DNA of 32,087 nt from a virus. How positions within the stretch are numbered: position 1 is the stretch's first letter; the number at the start of each line of letters is the position of its first letter. Position numbers and translations under genes: made by a program. The stretch lies in the IMG/VR virus record IMGVR_UViG_3300029952_000091, positions 1-32,087 of that record. One strand, given 5' to 3'. This document shows, piece by piece, positions 21,663 to 30,665 of the stretch. The notes beneath the pieces are model-generated. The model saw only the letters and a list, made by a program, of their open reading frames with translations, was not told where the DNA came from and made no database searches.

Positions 21663-22076
21663 ATGGCTAAGCAGATTTTCGCTCCCCCCGGCACCACCGA
21701 AGTTTCTTTTGGTGGTGAAACGTATGTTGTGGCCGAAGATGGCACCGTGATGGTGCCCGAGTCTGCGGCACAAGTGCTCCTTGGCAGCCATGGTTTTGCG
21801 CTTTCGCTCGAAAAGACCCGAGTGATTACTGCAAAAGTTGCCAAAGACAGTGATCTCGTCGATGACGATGACAATGATGCTCCATCGCCGTCCGACTTTT
21901 CCCGACCGATGACGCAGCAGGACATGAAGAGTTATCTTCGGTCCGAGGGCATCGGCATCCCAAAGGGCATCATGGTCGGCCAGTTGCGGACCCTGGTGGA
22001 AGATACCTATGCAGCCCAGTTGGCTGCTCACAAGGGTGAACCCGTCAAGACCGACGCGACCACAGGGGCTGTATAA
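21663..22076 (+). CDS. Hypothetical head protein, 137 aa
   Basis: The N-terminal half is strand-rich (TEVSFGGETYVVAEDGTVMV, 12-31). A central acidic run (DLVDDDDNDAPS) links to a helical C-terminus, MTQQDMKSYLRSEGIGIPKG (83-102) followed by MVGQLRTLVEDTYA, which has the layout of a SAP-like or HeH DNA-binding motif. Position between capsid and connector genes suggests a head completion or capsid-DNA role. AAAGG lies 9 nt before the ATG. The function is not established. Confidence 0.8.
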   Translation: MAKQIFAPPGTTEVSFGGETYVVAEDGTVMVPESAAQVLLGSHGFALSLEKTRVITAKVAKDSDLVDDDDNDAPSPSDFSRPMTQQDMKSYLRSEGIGIPKGIMVGQLRTLVEDTYAAQLAAHKGEPVKTDATTGAV

Positions 22077-22078
22077 TC

Positions 22079-22885
22079 ATGGCATCTGGTGATCTAGTAA
22101 AGCTGGCAGACGCTAAGGCTTGGTTGGGTAGCACTGATGCCCCGAGCGACCTGCTTTTGGCTAGCTGGATCACCAGGGCTTCCCGCGCGGTCATGAATGA
22201 ACTTGGTAGAGGCTCAAACTTAGGCTTTAGGGCTGTTACTGAGATCCGCGACGGAAATGGAGGCTTGACTCTGCCTCTTCGGTACTGGCCGGTGCTGTTG
22301 GTGTCTGCTTTGTCGATCAATGGCACCCCATATGAGCAACAGGCTCAGCCTCCCTTCGGCCCCGGTTTTTATTGGGAAGCTTGGACGGGTGACGATACAC
22401 AAGGCCATCAATATGTTGGCTGCATGGGTTCGCGGTTTTATCGCAACATTCAAAATATAAGCATTTCATATACGGCTGGATACCAAATCCAGGGTGAGGC
22501 TTACACGGTTGGTTCGCTAGCTGTCATTTCCACTGCTCGTCCATGGCAATCGGACCAGGGTGTGGCTTATGCAAACGGTCAAGCGTTGATCCATGTGGCG
22601 TCCAACCCTGCTCAGGGCCAGTATACTGTTGATCCTACCACCGGCATATATGGCTTTGCTGCGGCTGATGTGGGTGCTCAAGTGGGCATTACATACAGCT
22701 ACGTACCAGAAGACCTTCAACAAGCTACCCTCGGCATTATTGCTTGGCAGTGGAAGCAGAAGGAACGTGTTGGAATAAATTCTAAGTCTCTTGGCGGTCA
22801 GGAAACTATTTCATTTTCTCAACTTCCAATGGACAGCCTGACACAAATGATGCTCCAGAACTTTAAGTCGGTGATACCTTTATGA
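22079..22885 (+). CDS. Head-tail connector (gp6-like adaptor), 268 aa
   Basis: The N-terminal helices (LADAKAWLGSTDAPSDLLLA) and the pattern RYWPVLLVSALSINGTPYEQ are typical of phage gp6-like head-tail adaptors, which bind under the portal ring. The C-terminal helix PEDLQQATLGIIAWQWKQKE followed by GGQETISF also fits. An extra strand-rich segment (about 160-215) includes ASNPAQGQYTVDPTTGIYGF, also found in the tail tube protein. It is longer than usual because of this insertion. Its stop overlaps the next start (ATGA). Confidence 0.85.
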   Translation: MASGDLVKLADAKAWLGSTDAPSDLLLASWITRASRAVMNELGRGSNLGFRAVTEIRDGNGGLTLPLRYWPVLLVSALSINGTPYEQQAQPPFGPGFYWEAWTGDDTQGHQYVGCMGSRFYRNIQNISISYTAGYQIQGEAYTVGSLAVISTARPWQSDQGVAYANGQALIHVASNPAQGQYTVDPTTGIYGFAAADVGAQVGITYSYVPEDLQQATLGIIAWQWKQKERVGINSKSLGGQETISFSQLPMDSLTQMMLQNFKSVIPL

Positions 22886-23367
22886 GGTTCTCGATTTCGG
22901 TTGTTGGGGATACCGACATTGCTGCTAAGTTTATGTCAGCCCCGTCCTCTGTAAACGAGCTAATAAACTTAAGGTTTCAGGAACTTGGTCAGTACCTGCA
23001 GAATTACGTGCAAGAACAAAAATTGTCTGGCCAATCATTAAACCGCGGTACAGGTGAGTTGGCCGACAGTATTACATTTGATGTCCAGGACACTGGAAGT
23101 GGTGCTGTTCTTAATATAGGTCCAAAGGGCGTACCATACGCCGCCATTCAAGAACGTGGTGGTACAACATCTGCTCACGAAATACTACCAAATAAAGTAA
23201 GCGCTCTCCACTTTTTTTGGGGTGGAAAAGAGGTATTCTTTAAGGTAGTAAACCATCCAGGTTCTCGCATCAAGGCCACAGGATATATGCGTGATACTTT
23301 GACCGAGAACCAAGCATACATCAGAAATACCATTGCCAACGCTGTAAACCAGGGGCTTGGATTTTAA
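22882..23367 (+). CDS. HK97 gp10-like head closure / tail completion protein, 161 aa
   Basis: Features of the gp10 family: a helical N-terminus (LINLRFQELGQYLQNYVQEQ), TGELADSITF (57-66), GPKGVPYAAIQERGGTTSAH (103-122), a basic VNHPGSRIKATGYMRDTL (143-160 region) and a C-terminal helix. These proteins complete the connector or the tail end. Translation is coupled to both neighbours (ATGA before, TAATG after). Confidence 0.88.
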   Translation: MRFSISVVGDTDIAAKFMSAPSSVNELINLRFQELGQYLQNYVQEQKLSGQSLNRGTGELADSITFDVQDTGSGAVLNIGPKGVPYAAIQERGGTTSAHEILPNKVSALHFFWGGKEVFFKVVNHPGSRIKATGYMRDTLTENQAYIRNTIANAVNQGLGF

Positions 23368-23825
23368 TGACTGTCGCTCGTGAACAGGTAATGGCTGCGT
23401 TGTTTACTGCACTCTCAAATGCAGTTTATAGCGATGGCACCAGTCCGGTTTTTAATTCTGTTAGCAGAAAACTAAAGTTATGGGGAGAAGTGCCACACGA
23501 CCAGCAACCTGCGATGTTCTTGGTTGACACTCATGAAACCCGAACCCAACAACCCCCTCAGGGATTGCCCTCCAAGTTGCTTATGCGGACGGCTGCTATC
23601 ATTTACGTGAGCACCACAAACAGCGAAGACGTCCCTTCGGTCCAGATGAACTTGGTCCTTGATGCAGTGGATAAAGTGTTCCTCCCTGATGACCTAATAC
23701 GTAATGTGTTCACCTTGGGCGGATTGGTGCATTACTGCCGAATTGAAGGCAACATCGCCAAAACCCCAGGTGACCTGGACGGGCAGGGTATGGCCGTGAT
23801 ACCCATCAACGTGATGTTGCCATAG
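23367..23825 (+). CDS. Tail terminator / tail completion protein, 152 aa
   Basis: Begins with a helical segment (MTVAREQVMAALFTALSNAV), then an LWGEVPHDQQPAMFLVDTHE motif and a strand-rich RTAAIIYVS, followed by SVQMNLVLDAVDKVF. This helix-plus-strand order is typical of siphovirus tail terminator proteins that cap the tail tube. Size and order (after gp10-like, before the tube) support this. It overlaps the previous gene by one base. Confidence 0.82.
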   Translation: MTVAREQVMAALFTALSNAVYSDGTSPVFNSVSRKLKLWGEVPHDQQPAMFLVDTHETRTQQPPQGLPSKLLMRTAAIIYVSTTNSEDVPSVQMNLVLDAVDKVFLPDDLIRNVFTLGGLVHYCRIEGNIAKTPGDLDGQGMAVIPINVMLP

Positions 23826-23867
23826 GCAATAGATATGGAATTGCATATAACATGAAGGTGTGGTAGT

Positions 23868-24194
23868 ATGGAGCCTCAGATTGGAATTTATAACATGGCT
23901 CCTATCGAAGGCGATGCCACCCCACAGGCTGACGTATCCTGGACGTCCGGAGAGTCGGTCGAGGACGGCGTGCGCGTCGAGGTAGGTATAGATATAGCCG
24001 CGTCGTCGGAGACGGTCCCAGTGGTCCAGGGAGAGGTCACCGTGACCATCTCGGCTGATATCCTGGAAAACAAGCTGCGGGAGTGGATGATTTCCAGCAT
24101 TCATGGTTCTCCCATTTCACAGTCTACGCCTGCGTATAACCACCTTGTTGCAGCGCTTCCTGCGCTGCAAGCAATTATCATGAGGGGACCATAA
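23868..24194 (+). CDS. Hypothetical tail protein, 108 aa
   Basis: Acidic and strand-rich in the first 60 residues (VRVEVGIDIAASSETVPVVQ, EVTVTISADI), helical after. No family was recognised. It sits between the tail terminator and tail tube genes and ends 1 bp before the tube start, so it is probably co-translated with the tube. AAGGTG lies about 9 nt before the ATG at 23868. A downstream ATG at 23895 is an alternative start. Confidence 0.75.
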   Translation: MEPQIGIYNMAPIEGDATPQADVSWTSGESVEDGVRVEVGIDIAASSETVPVVQGEVTVTISADILENKLREWMISSIHGSPISQSTPAYNHLVAALPALQAIIMRGP

Positions 24195-24195
24195 A

Positions 24196-25146
24196 ATGCA
24201 GTTCGGTTTCGGCGCTGGGACGCTTTATGCGACCCGTAATGACATTGCCAATGGAACGCCAATTCGCTTTGGTGCCATGCAAGACATCAGCATTGACTTT
24301 GCTGGTGAAGTCAAGGAACTCTATGGCCAGAGCCAATATCCTCTCGACGCGGCACGCGGCAAAATCAAGCTTACTGGCAAGGCCAAGTTTGCCCAGATCA
24401 GTGCACTGATCATGACCAACATGTTCTTTGGTACCACCGCGACGGCTGGCCAAACCCTGACTGCGTACAATGAGTCCGCCACGGTCAGTGCTGCAGTAAC
24501 CGCTGCCACGTCTGCAGCCACTGCTGTCAACGGCACCGTTCTCACCTTTACCACCGTTCCGGCTGGTGTGGCCGTGGGTGGGTCGGTAACGGACACCACG
24601 GCAACTGCTGCAATCCCTGCTGGCACTTATGTGGTGTCCAAAACCGGCACCACTGTCACCCTCTCGGCTAATATCATTACCCCAGGTGTGGGCAGTGGTG
24701 ATAGCATCAAGTTTGGCCCATCGGCCAGCGTGGCGAATGCTGCCACCTTCACTGGTGACCTCGGTGTTACCTATGCAAACACGGGTGTCGTGCTGACCTA
24801 TGTTGCATCCAATCCGTCTCAGGGTCAGTACATCGAACAAAATGGTGTGTACTCGTTCAACGTGGCCGATGCTGCGGCACCAGTCCTGATCAACTACCTG
24901 TATACCAGTTCCACGTCTGGATTTACCATCAACGGCGGCAATCCTTTGATGGGTAATACCCCAAAGTTCCAGGCCACGTTCAACCAGCAGTACAACAACC
25001 AGGGCACTACCCTTACCCTGTATTCTTGCGTTGCCAGCAAGCTCACGTTCCCGACCAAGATCGACGACTACGTGATCCAGGAATTTGACTTCATGGCGTA
25101 CGCCAATGCTGCGGGCCAAACGTTCAGCCTGAGCGTGGCCACCTAA
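24196..25146 (+). CDS. Major tail tube protein, 316 aa
   Basis: The N-terminal GAGTLYATRNDIANGTPIRF, then QDISIDFAGEVKELYGQSQY and KLTGKAKFAQI match tail tube proteins. A long Thr/Ala/Val-rich middle (about 85-230) looks like an Ig-like insertion. VASNPSQGQYIEQNGVYSF (near 210) is shared with the head-tail connector. The C-terminal DDYVIQEFDFMAYANAAGQT closes the tube fold. The protein polymerises into stacked rings around the tape measure. AGGGG lies 8 nt upstream. Confidence 0.9.
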   Translation: MQFGFGAGTLYATRNDIANGTPIRFGAMQDISIDFAGEVKELYGQSQYPLDAARGKIKLTGKAKFAQISALIMTNMFFGTTATAGQTLTAYNESATVSAAVTAATSAATAVNGTVLTFTTVPAGVAVGGSVTDTTATAAIPAGTYVVSKTGTTVTLSANIITPGVGSGDSIKFGPSASVANAATFTGDLGVTYANTGVVLTYVASNPSQGQYIEQNGVYSFNVADAAAPVLINYLYTSSTSGFTINGGNPLMGNTPKFQATFNQQYNNQGTTLTLYSCVASKLTFPTKIDDYVIQEFDFMAYANAAGQTFSLSVAT

Positions 25147-25203
25147 ACCGCAGTTCACGGATTGAACTAATCTCGCTAAACAAACCGAGATAAGGCAAAT
25201 AGA

Positions 25204-25575
25204 ATGGACGAGACGGCGAAGTTTATGATTGGGGGCCAAGAGGTTGTCCTCGGCCCCCTTTCAATTTGGTCCCTTAAGCGTTGTTGGGCGTCGATCAATC
25301 AGCTGTCGAAGCCGATTGCCGACTCTTTTGAGCGCACCGAAGTGTATTGCAATATCATTTCGGCTGGGATGTCCCTCACCAAAGAAATCAGCACAGAAGA
25401 ACTCATGAAGCGGGTTCGGTGGGATGAGTCCCTTGCGCTCGCCAACGGCATCGTTGATTTGCTGCGTATTAGCGGGTTCAAGGCGACCGAGGGGGCGGCA
25501 GACCAAACTGCGGGGGAACTTCAGGCGACGAACAATTTGACGGAAACTGGTCAAGCGTCGTCGCCCAACTCGTAG
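25204..25575 (+). CDS. Tail assembly chaperone, G-type, 123 aa
   Basis: MIGGQEVVLGPLSIWSLKR near the N-terminus and a helical domain (LMKRVRWDESLALANGIVDL, then RISGFK) fit G-type chaperones that bind the tape measure during tail assembly. The frame ends in a low-complexity tail (GELQATNNLTETGQASSPNS). In the -1 frame the DNA stays open past this stop into a T-like extension, just as in the lambda G/GT arrangement. AAGG lies 8 nt before the ATG. Confidence 0.85.
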   Translation: MDETAKFMIGGQEVVLGPLSIWSLKRCWASINQLSKPIADSFERTEVYCNIISAGMSLTKEISTEELMKRVRWDESLALANGIVDLLRISGFKATEGAADQTAGELQATNNLTETGQASSPNS

Positions 25576-25832
25576 CATATGGAATTGAGGGGGGGTCTTG
25601 GGATCGCGTCGAACGCAACATTACCCTCCCACGACTGCAGGCTCTTCGGGACCACTGGCACAGATATCCCAGAGTTGAATGGTTGGCCGCGTCTTACATG
25701 GGGTATAAGCCCCCAGCTAGCAGTAAGGGGCTAAATCTTCCTCATTCCACTCCGGAAGATACTAAAATTGGAACACCAGCAGACCTTGCTGCGATGTTTG
25801 GACTAAGACCCGGTGAGAGGTTCACACAGTAA
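25473..25832 (+). CDS. T-like extension of the tail assembly chaperone, expressed by -1 frameshift
   Basis: The -1 frame is open from 25473 to TAA at 25830-25832 (119 codons) and has no ATG, GTG or TTG early in the frame. It encodes NWSSVVAQLVAYGIEGGSWD, then LPRLQALRDHWHRYPRVEWL and AASYMGYKPP, a pattern of T-type chaperone domains. It must therefore be made as a fusion to the G protein by ribosomal slippage between about 25473 and 25575. Runs of five G at 25491-25495 and 25512-25516 are the best slip sites; no canonical heptamer was found. The tape measure start follows directly. Confidence 0.75.
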   Translation, partial: RVQGDRGGGRPNCGGTSGDEQFDGNWSSVVAQLVAYGIEGGSWDRVERNITLPRLQALRDHWHRYPRVEWLAASYMGYKPPASSKGLNLPHSTPEDTKIGTPADLAAMFGLRPGERFTQ

Positions 25833-28625
25833 ATGTCCGGTTCATCTGACGGCAATGTAAACGTTACCATTACAGCTACTGATAATGGTTTTGTTGCAAC
25901 CACCAAAGCTGCGCAAGCGGCTGTAGAACAGTGGGCGCAGATCACCGGACAGGCTAGCAATACAGCAAAACAGGCATCGGTTGATTTCCAGGGTTTGATA
26001 AATTCTACCACTGGCGTATCTAATGCCCAAAAGTCTGCTGCTGATAGTGCCGAAGTATTTCGTAAAGCACTTGGCGATGCCTCAAATGAGGTAAAACAGC
26101 TTCGTAACAATATGAACGATGCTGGCAATGGTATTTCTAATGGAATGAATAAGGTTAGCGGGTCTACGTCAAACGTAACCCGCGAGCTTGTCGTTCTCGG
26201 CCATGAAGCTATGTCTGGCAGATTTAGTCGTATCCCTGGATCGGTTCTGGTGTTGGCTGAGTACCTCGGCCAGGCGGGCCTTGCTGTCACCGGATTGATT
26301 GCAGGGTTTGCTATGGCCGCTATTGGGGCCGAAAAACTCATAGGATTTATGGGGCGCATTAACAGCCTCAAAACTGGTGTTCAATCGGCGGGGGCTTTCT
26401 TTAATCCTGGCCTTGATCAGCAAGCCCTCACTGACATGGCGATGAAGTTTCGCCAGTTAAAGGATGTTACTACCGAAGACTCACAACAGGTAGTTGCCGC
26501 TTATGCACGTATGCAGGGGGCCACTATCCAGACTGTCCAGGCCCTGGTAGATGAAACCCAAAAGTTTGCTGAGGCCACCGGGGAAAAATTGCCCGTAGCC
26601 GCTGAAAATTTAAAGCGAGCCTTTGAGTCCCCAACTGCCGATGGGTTAAGGTTCCTGCAAAGTATTAATGCTAGTTCCCAGGCAATAAATGCTTTTAACG
26701 CTGTGTCTGGTGAGAATACCACGATCCAGCGTCGAGTTATTATGCTAAACGAGCTTGACGCGGCTACTCAACGCGTTGCCAAGACCCAGCAAAATGTTAA
26801 CAAAAATAAGGAAGAAGACTCCTCCACCGCCATGACGGCATATGGCGGGTTTGATGGTGGTGGTCTTGCCCTGGTGCAAGGCCAGTGGGACGTGATGGAT
26901 GAAGCCGAGAAGAAGCGCATCACGCAGCACAATCAAATAATGCGCGATGCGCTTACTAATATGTCCAACGTTGAACAGCAAACCACATCTCAAACCCCTA
27001 CGTGGTTCGAGCTTCAAGCACAAGGGGCTGATGAACTTAAGGCTAAAATTGCTGGAACTGCTACTGATTATAAGCAAGAGCATATTGACGAGGCTACGTC
27101 TCTTCGGGATTATTGGCAGCAGGCCAGCACGTTGGCACAGGCTGGCAGTAAAGATCAGATGCGGGCTAATGAACAGTATTTGCGATATAAAGAGCAAGCA
27201 GACCTCCTCACGCTGAAGCTTGATGAGTCCACTGCTAAGTCGTCATTAGAAGCCCAGTTAGCTGCTTTGACGGCTCAGCAAAAAGCTGCAGGTGAAAACA
27301 GGTCCCAGATCTTGGCGCTTGAGGATCAAAAGCTTGCTCTTCTCAGGGCTGCATATGGTGAGGACAGTAAGCAGTATCAGACTGAGCTAGCTAAAAAGCT
27401 GGAAATGGAAACCCAGTTTACTAAACAATCGATGGCGCAGGCTGAAACCAAACTTAAAAACCAAGAACGGTTGGATGCTGAGTCGCTGGCCACTACCACC
27501 AAGCGGCTTAACGCTGAAGTTCAGCTAAACAAACTGACCAAAGCAGAAGCCATCGATCAGCTGAAAGCTTTGGTTGACTCCAATGCCCAAGCTGAACTCG
27601 GCATGCTGGACACATTGCAGAAAACTCTTACCGAAGGGACTGCAGCGTGGAGCAAAGCAGCTGATCAAAAATTACAGATTGAAACGCGACTTAAAAACCA
27701 ACTCGCGTCACTTGATCAACAACGTGAGTTGTCTGAAACCAGTACCAATAACAAGATTATCACGTCATATGTTTCATTGTTTGACAGCGTTCAGCGCAGT
27801 GCCCAATCGTCCGTTTCTGGTTTGATGAATAAAACTGAAACATGGCGACAGGCTGAAGCTAAGGTGATTAATTCTGTTTTGACTGATTTCGTTAGCCTTA
27901 CTGCTAAAATGCTGGCACAGTGGGCAGTAAAGGAAGTCGCCCAAACGAATATTACTACCGCAAATGCTGTTGTTCGTTCTCAGGCCGAGGGTGGTACAGG
28001 GTTAGTGGCATTAATTGCGCAAACCCTTATGAGATGGCTAGGCTTGGAGACTTCAAAAACAACTATCACCACCACGCAAGCTACCGCCCGCACCATTGCG
28101 CAGGGTACGGCGGATGCGACCCAGGAGTCGGCACAAACCACATCTAATGGAATATCTCTAGTACAAAGCAAGTTGGTGGCGTCTTCTGAAATTCAGGCTG
28201 CAGCTGCTGTTGCGGGTGCTAACGCTTTTGCTGCAACAGCAGCAATACCCATGGTTGGGCTAGCTCTGGCCCCAGGTGCTGCTGCTGCTGCCGTTAGTGC
28301 GGTAGAAGGCATGCAGGGATTGGTGGCTCTCGACGTGGGCGCGTACAATGTACCACAGGACATGCCAGCATATATTCACCAGGGGGAAATGGTGGTCCCA
28401 GCCGACTTCGCTTCTGGTCTTCGGTCCGGAGGATTAAGCTCAATGTCTGGTGCTTCTAACACAAGCTCTAACACTGGAGGCGGAGTATCGCCCGCCCTTA
28501 ACGTAACTATCTCTGCTATTGATCTGCAGACGGGTGCTGGATTTTTGAAACAGCAACTACCGGGTTTGGCACGTATGCTATACTCACATTGGCAAAATAA
28601 TGCTTCGACAAGGCCCGCATCATGA
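25833..28625 (+). CDS. Tape measure protein, 930 aa
   Basis: Long helical protein with extended coiled coils (about 440-650, rich in Lys, Gln and Ala), hydrophobic stretches near residue 135-165 (LVLAEYLGQAGLAVTGLIAG) and near 790-830, and a C-terminal motif LDVGAYNVPQDMPAYIHQGE followed by MVVPADFASGLRSGG, which is typical of tape measures. It sets tail length and is ejected with the DNA. By the usual 0.15 nm per residue this predicts a tail of roughly 140 nm. The TAA of the T frame directly precedes its ATG. Confidence 0.95.
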   Translation: MSGSSDGNVNVTITATDNGFVATTKAAQAAVEQWAQITGQASNTAKQASVDFQGLINSTTGVSNAQKSAADSAEVFRKALGDASNEVKQLRNNMNDAGNGISNGMNKVSGSTSNVTRELVVLGHEAMSGRFSRIPGSVLVLAEYLGQAGLAVTGLIAGFAMAAIGAEKLIGFMGRINSLKTGVQSAGAFFNPGLDQQALTDMAMKFRQLKDVTTEDSQQVVAAYARMQGATIQTVQALVDETQKFAEATGEKLPVAAENLKRAFESPTADGLRFLQSINASSQAINAFNAVSGENTTIQRRVIMLNELDAATQRVAKTQQNVNKNKEEDSSTAMTAYGGFDGGGLALVQGQWDVMDEAEKKRITQHNQIMRDALTNMSNVEQQTTSQTPTWFELQAQGADELKAKIAGTATDYKQEHIDEATSLRDYWQQASTLAQAGSKDQMRANEQYLRYKEQADLLTLKLDESTAKSSLEAQLAALTAQQKAAGENRSQILALEDQKLALLRAAYGEDSKQYQTELAKKLEMETQFTKQSMAQAETKLKNQERLDAESLATTTKRLNAEVQLNKLTKAEAIDQLKALVDSNAQAELGMLDTLQKTLTEGTAAWSKAADQKLQIETRLKNQLASLDQQRELSETSTNNKIITSYVSLFDSVQRSAQSSVSGLMNKTETWRQAEAKVINSVLTDFVSLTAKMLAQWAVKEVAQTNITTANAVVRSQAEGGTGLVALIAQTLMRWLGLETSKTTITTTQATARTIAQGTADATQESAQTTSNGISLVQSKLVASSEIQAAAAVAGANAFAATAAIPMVGLALAPGAAAAAVSAVEGMQGLVALDVGAYNVPQDMPAYIHQGEMVVPADFASGLRSGGLSSMSGASNTSSNTGGGVSPALNVTISAIDLQTGAGFLKQQLPGLARMLYSHWQNNASTRPAS

Positions 28626-29230
28626 GCACCCTGCCTGTATTTCCTGTGTTTCCGGGTGTGACATTTCCTGTTAAACGTTCTGCTAAGTGGAAAACTGTTC
28701 CGCAAGAGTCTATTAGTGGTCAAGAAACCCGCCTTGCCCTTTGGTCGTATCCGCGCTGGAAGTACGAGTTATCTTTTGAGTTTCTTAGAACTTATGGTAG
28801 CTACACTGAATGGCAAACCATGATAGGGTTTATTAACTCTATGAATGGCTCCGCAGGGGTTTTTCAATATTATGATATCACTGATAGTATTGCAACTGCC
28901 CAATCAATAGGCACTGGCGACGGCACCAACAAATCGTTTCAGTGCGTTAGGAGTTATGGTGGCTTTTTAGAGCCAGTGTTTGCGCCGGTCACTATATCGG
29001 TGTATTCTACTGTAAGTTCCGTAATCACTCTGGTATCACCCACATTATACACAGTCTCTCAAACCGGGCAAGTGGTATTTACTACGGCTCCCGCCACGGG
29101 TGCTATCATTTCGTGGACGGGAACGTTTAATTGGTTGTGCAGGTTTGATGACGACGAAATAAAGGCTCAAGAGGATATGAGTGGGTTTTGGTCTATTAAG
29201 TCCTGTATGTTTAGTACGGTGAAGCTATGA
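28622..29230 (+). CDS. Distal tail protein, DUF2460-like (GTA gp12-like), 202 aa
   Basis: The N-terminal VFPVFPGVTFPVKRSAKWKT (6-25), then RLALWSYPRWKYELSFEFLR and GSAGVFQYYD match the DUF2460 family, which forms the distal tail ring in gene transfer agents. A mid-section (LYTVSQTGQVVFTTAPATGA) and the ending RFDDDEIKAQEDMSGFWSIK fit the same family. It is coupled by ATGA overlaps to the tape measure and to the hub gene. Confidence 0.88.
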   Translation: MSTLPVFPVFPGVTFPVKRSAKWKTVPQESISGQETRLALWSYPRWKYELSFEFLRTYGSYTEWQTMIGFINSMNGSAGVFQYYDITDSIATAQSIGTGDGTNKSFQCVRSYGGFLEPVFAPVTISVYSTVSSVITLVSPTLYTVSQTGQVVFTTAPATGAIISWTGTFNWLCRFDDDEIKAQEDMSGFWSIKSCMFSTVKL

Positions 29231-30189
29231 AAACGCCCAAGTATGAAACCAGTGCTGGGGCACTTTTGGCTCTGCTTGAAACACGTCAATTTGTTACCGC
29301 TGATTTATATACTTTTCATTTAGTGTCTAGCTTTGCTACAGGTGGCTCATCAACTTTAACATACACCACCGCTGATACAGACATTGGATATAGCGCAACC
29401 GTTTGGACTCATGGTGGCCCGCTTATTGATAACCCAGACCAGAAGGCTCTTGCCCACTGGAAGATAGGGGCGGATACGGACACTTGGCAATGCATTGTTG
29501 TTCCCAGGTCTGTGGATCCCATTACAGGAACCGCATATCCGGATAAGATAGGCAACGCTTCATGGGCTGCAGCTTGTCTTGGCGGCATGCTTGATGGAGC
29601 CATTGTATCAGTTGATAGATGCTACTTTGCGTCGTGGCCATCTCGGCCATATGGCCCATATATTTCCCCAGTGGGTGTGTATAACATCTTTACTGGTCGA
29701 GTCGGGCCTGTTGATGTGGGTAGAACCGCAGTTGCCCTTACAATTAACAGCCACATGGAATTATTAAACATACAAATGCCTCGTAACTTGTATGGTTCCG
29801 GATGCAGGCATGTGTTGTATGACGCTGGGTGCCAATTAAATAAATCAACCTATGCCGTATCTCTAACAGCGACTGCAGGTTCCACGTCACTGCAAGTTAA
29901 TGGTGTGGCCGGGGTCCCAGGTGGTAGCGGTACTTACAGCATGGGCAATATGATAGCCACGTCTGGTAATAACGATGGGTTCTCTCGGTCCATTCGTTAT
30001 TGGGGTAGTAATGGCTCCTATCCAAGTTCGTTTGTCTTAATGAGTCCGTTTCCTTTCTCGGTTAATGCAGGCGATACATTCACCATTTATCCGGGTTGCG
30101 ATAAACAGTTAAGCACGTGTGGAAATTTCGGTAACACGCCTAATTTTGGTGGAATGCCTTATATTCCAGCACCAGAGGTTGCAACATGA
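29227..30189 (+). CDS. Tail hub protein, DUF2163/BR0599-like (GTA gp13-like), 320 aa
   Basis: The N-terminal half (YTFHLVSSFATGGSSTLTYT; VWTHGGPLIDNP) and the C-terminal BR0599-like signature YPGCDKQLSTCGNFGNTPNF plus GGMPYIP are characteristic of this hub family. Four cysteines, C193, C202, C291 and C298, are arranged as in C-terminal hub domains that can bind an iron-sulfur cluster, as shown for lambda gpL. The protein would link the distal tail ring to the central tip. It overlaps both neighbours by four bases. Confidence 0.9.
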   Translation: MKTPKYETSAGALLALLETRQFVTADLYTFHLVSSFATGGSSTLTYTTADTDIGYSATVWTHGGPLIDNPDQKALAHWKIGADTDTWQCIVVPRSVDPITGTAYPDKIGNASWAAACLGGMLDGAIVSVDRCYFASWPSRPYGPYISPVGVYNIFTGRVGPVDVGRTAVALTINSHMELLNIQMPRNLYGSGCRHVLYDAGCQLNKSTYAVSLTATAGSTSLQVNGVAGVPGGSGTYSMGNMIATSGNNDGFSRSIRYWGSNGSYPSSFVLMSPFPFSVNAGDTFTIYPGCDKQLSTCGNFGNTPNFGGMPYIPAPEVAT

Positions 30190-30665
30190 CCGAGGACGAA
30201 CAGAGACAGGCGGTTGTTAAAGAGGCCCTTGATTGGGTTGGTACTAAGTATCACCATATGGGCACGATCAAGAAATCCATCAAACCAGATGGAACGGTTG
30301 ATAAAGGTGGGGTTGACTGCGCCACGCTTTTAAATGAAGTCTACTCCAGGACTGGTATGATCGATCGGGAAGCTGTAGAATATTATCCGATCGATTGGCA
30401 TAAACATAACCATGCCGAGCGCTATCTTAACAGAGTTATGACATACTCTGTCGAAATTAGCGAAGAAAAGGTTAAACCGGGTGACGTGGTGTTGTACAAA
30501 TTTGGTTTGGCATACGCTCATGGGGCTATCGTCATCAACCCAGGTTGGCCAAGCATAGTGCATGCACCATGGACGTCGCGAATGGTCCATGCTGACACAG
30601 GAAACATGGGTGTATTGGAAGAAGCCCCGCGCCGCTTTTTTACGTTATGGGGTAACAAGTCATGA
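30186..30665 (+). CDS. NlpC/P60-family cell-wall peptidase of the tail tip (GTA gp14-like), 159 aa
   Basis: Catalytic Cys in KGGVDCATLL (C45), His in AYAHGAIVI (H112), and a third polar residue likely H126 (SIVHAPW), in the order of NlpC/P60 enzymes. These cut peptidoglycan cross-links so that the tail tip can pass the wall during DNA entry. The gene lies in the same relative place as the peptidase in GTA clusters and lambda gpK-type genes. It overlaps both neighbours (ATGA). Confidence 0.92.
   Translation: MTEDEQRQAVVKEALDWVGTKYHHMGTIKKSIKPDGTVDKGGVDCATLLNEVYSRTGMIDREAVEYYPIDWHKHNHAERYLNRVMTYSVEISEEKVKPGDVVLYKFGLAYAHGAIVINPGWPSIVHAPWTSRMVHADTGNMGVLEEAPRRFFTLWGNKS

Noticed and set aside
24178-25239. 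A 353-codon open frame on the minus strand
   Set aside because: Antisense shadow of the tail tube gene; the sense strand explains the codon pattern.
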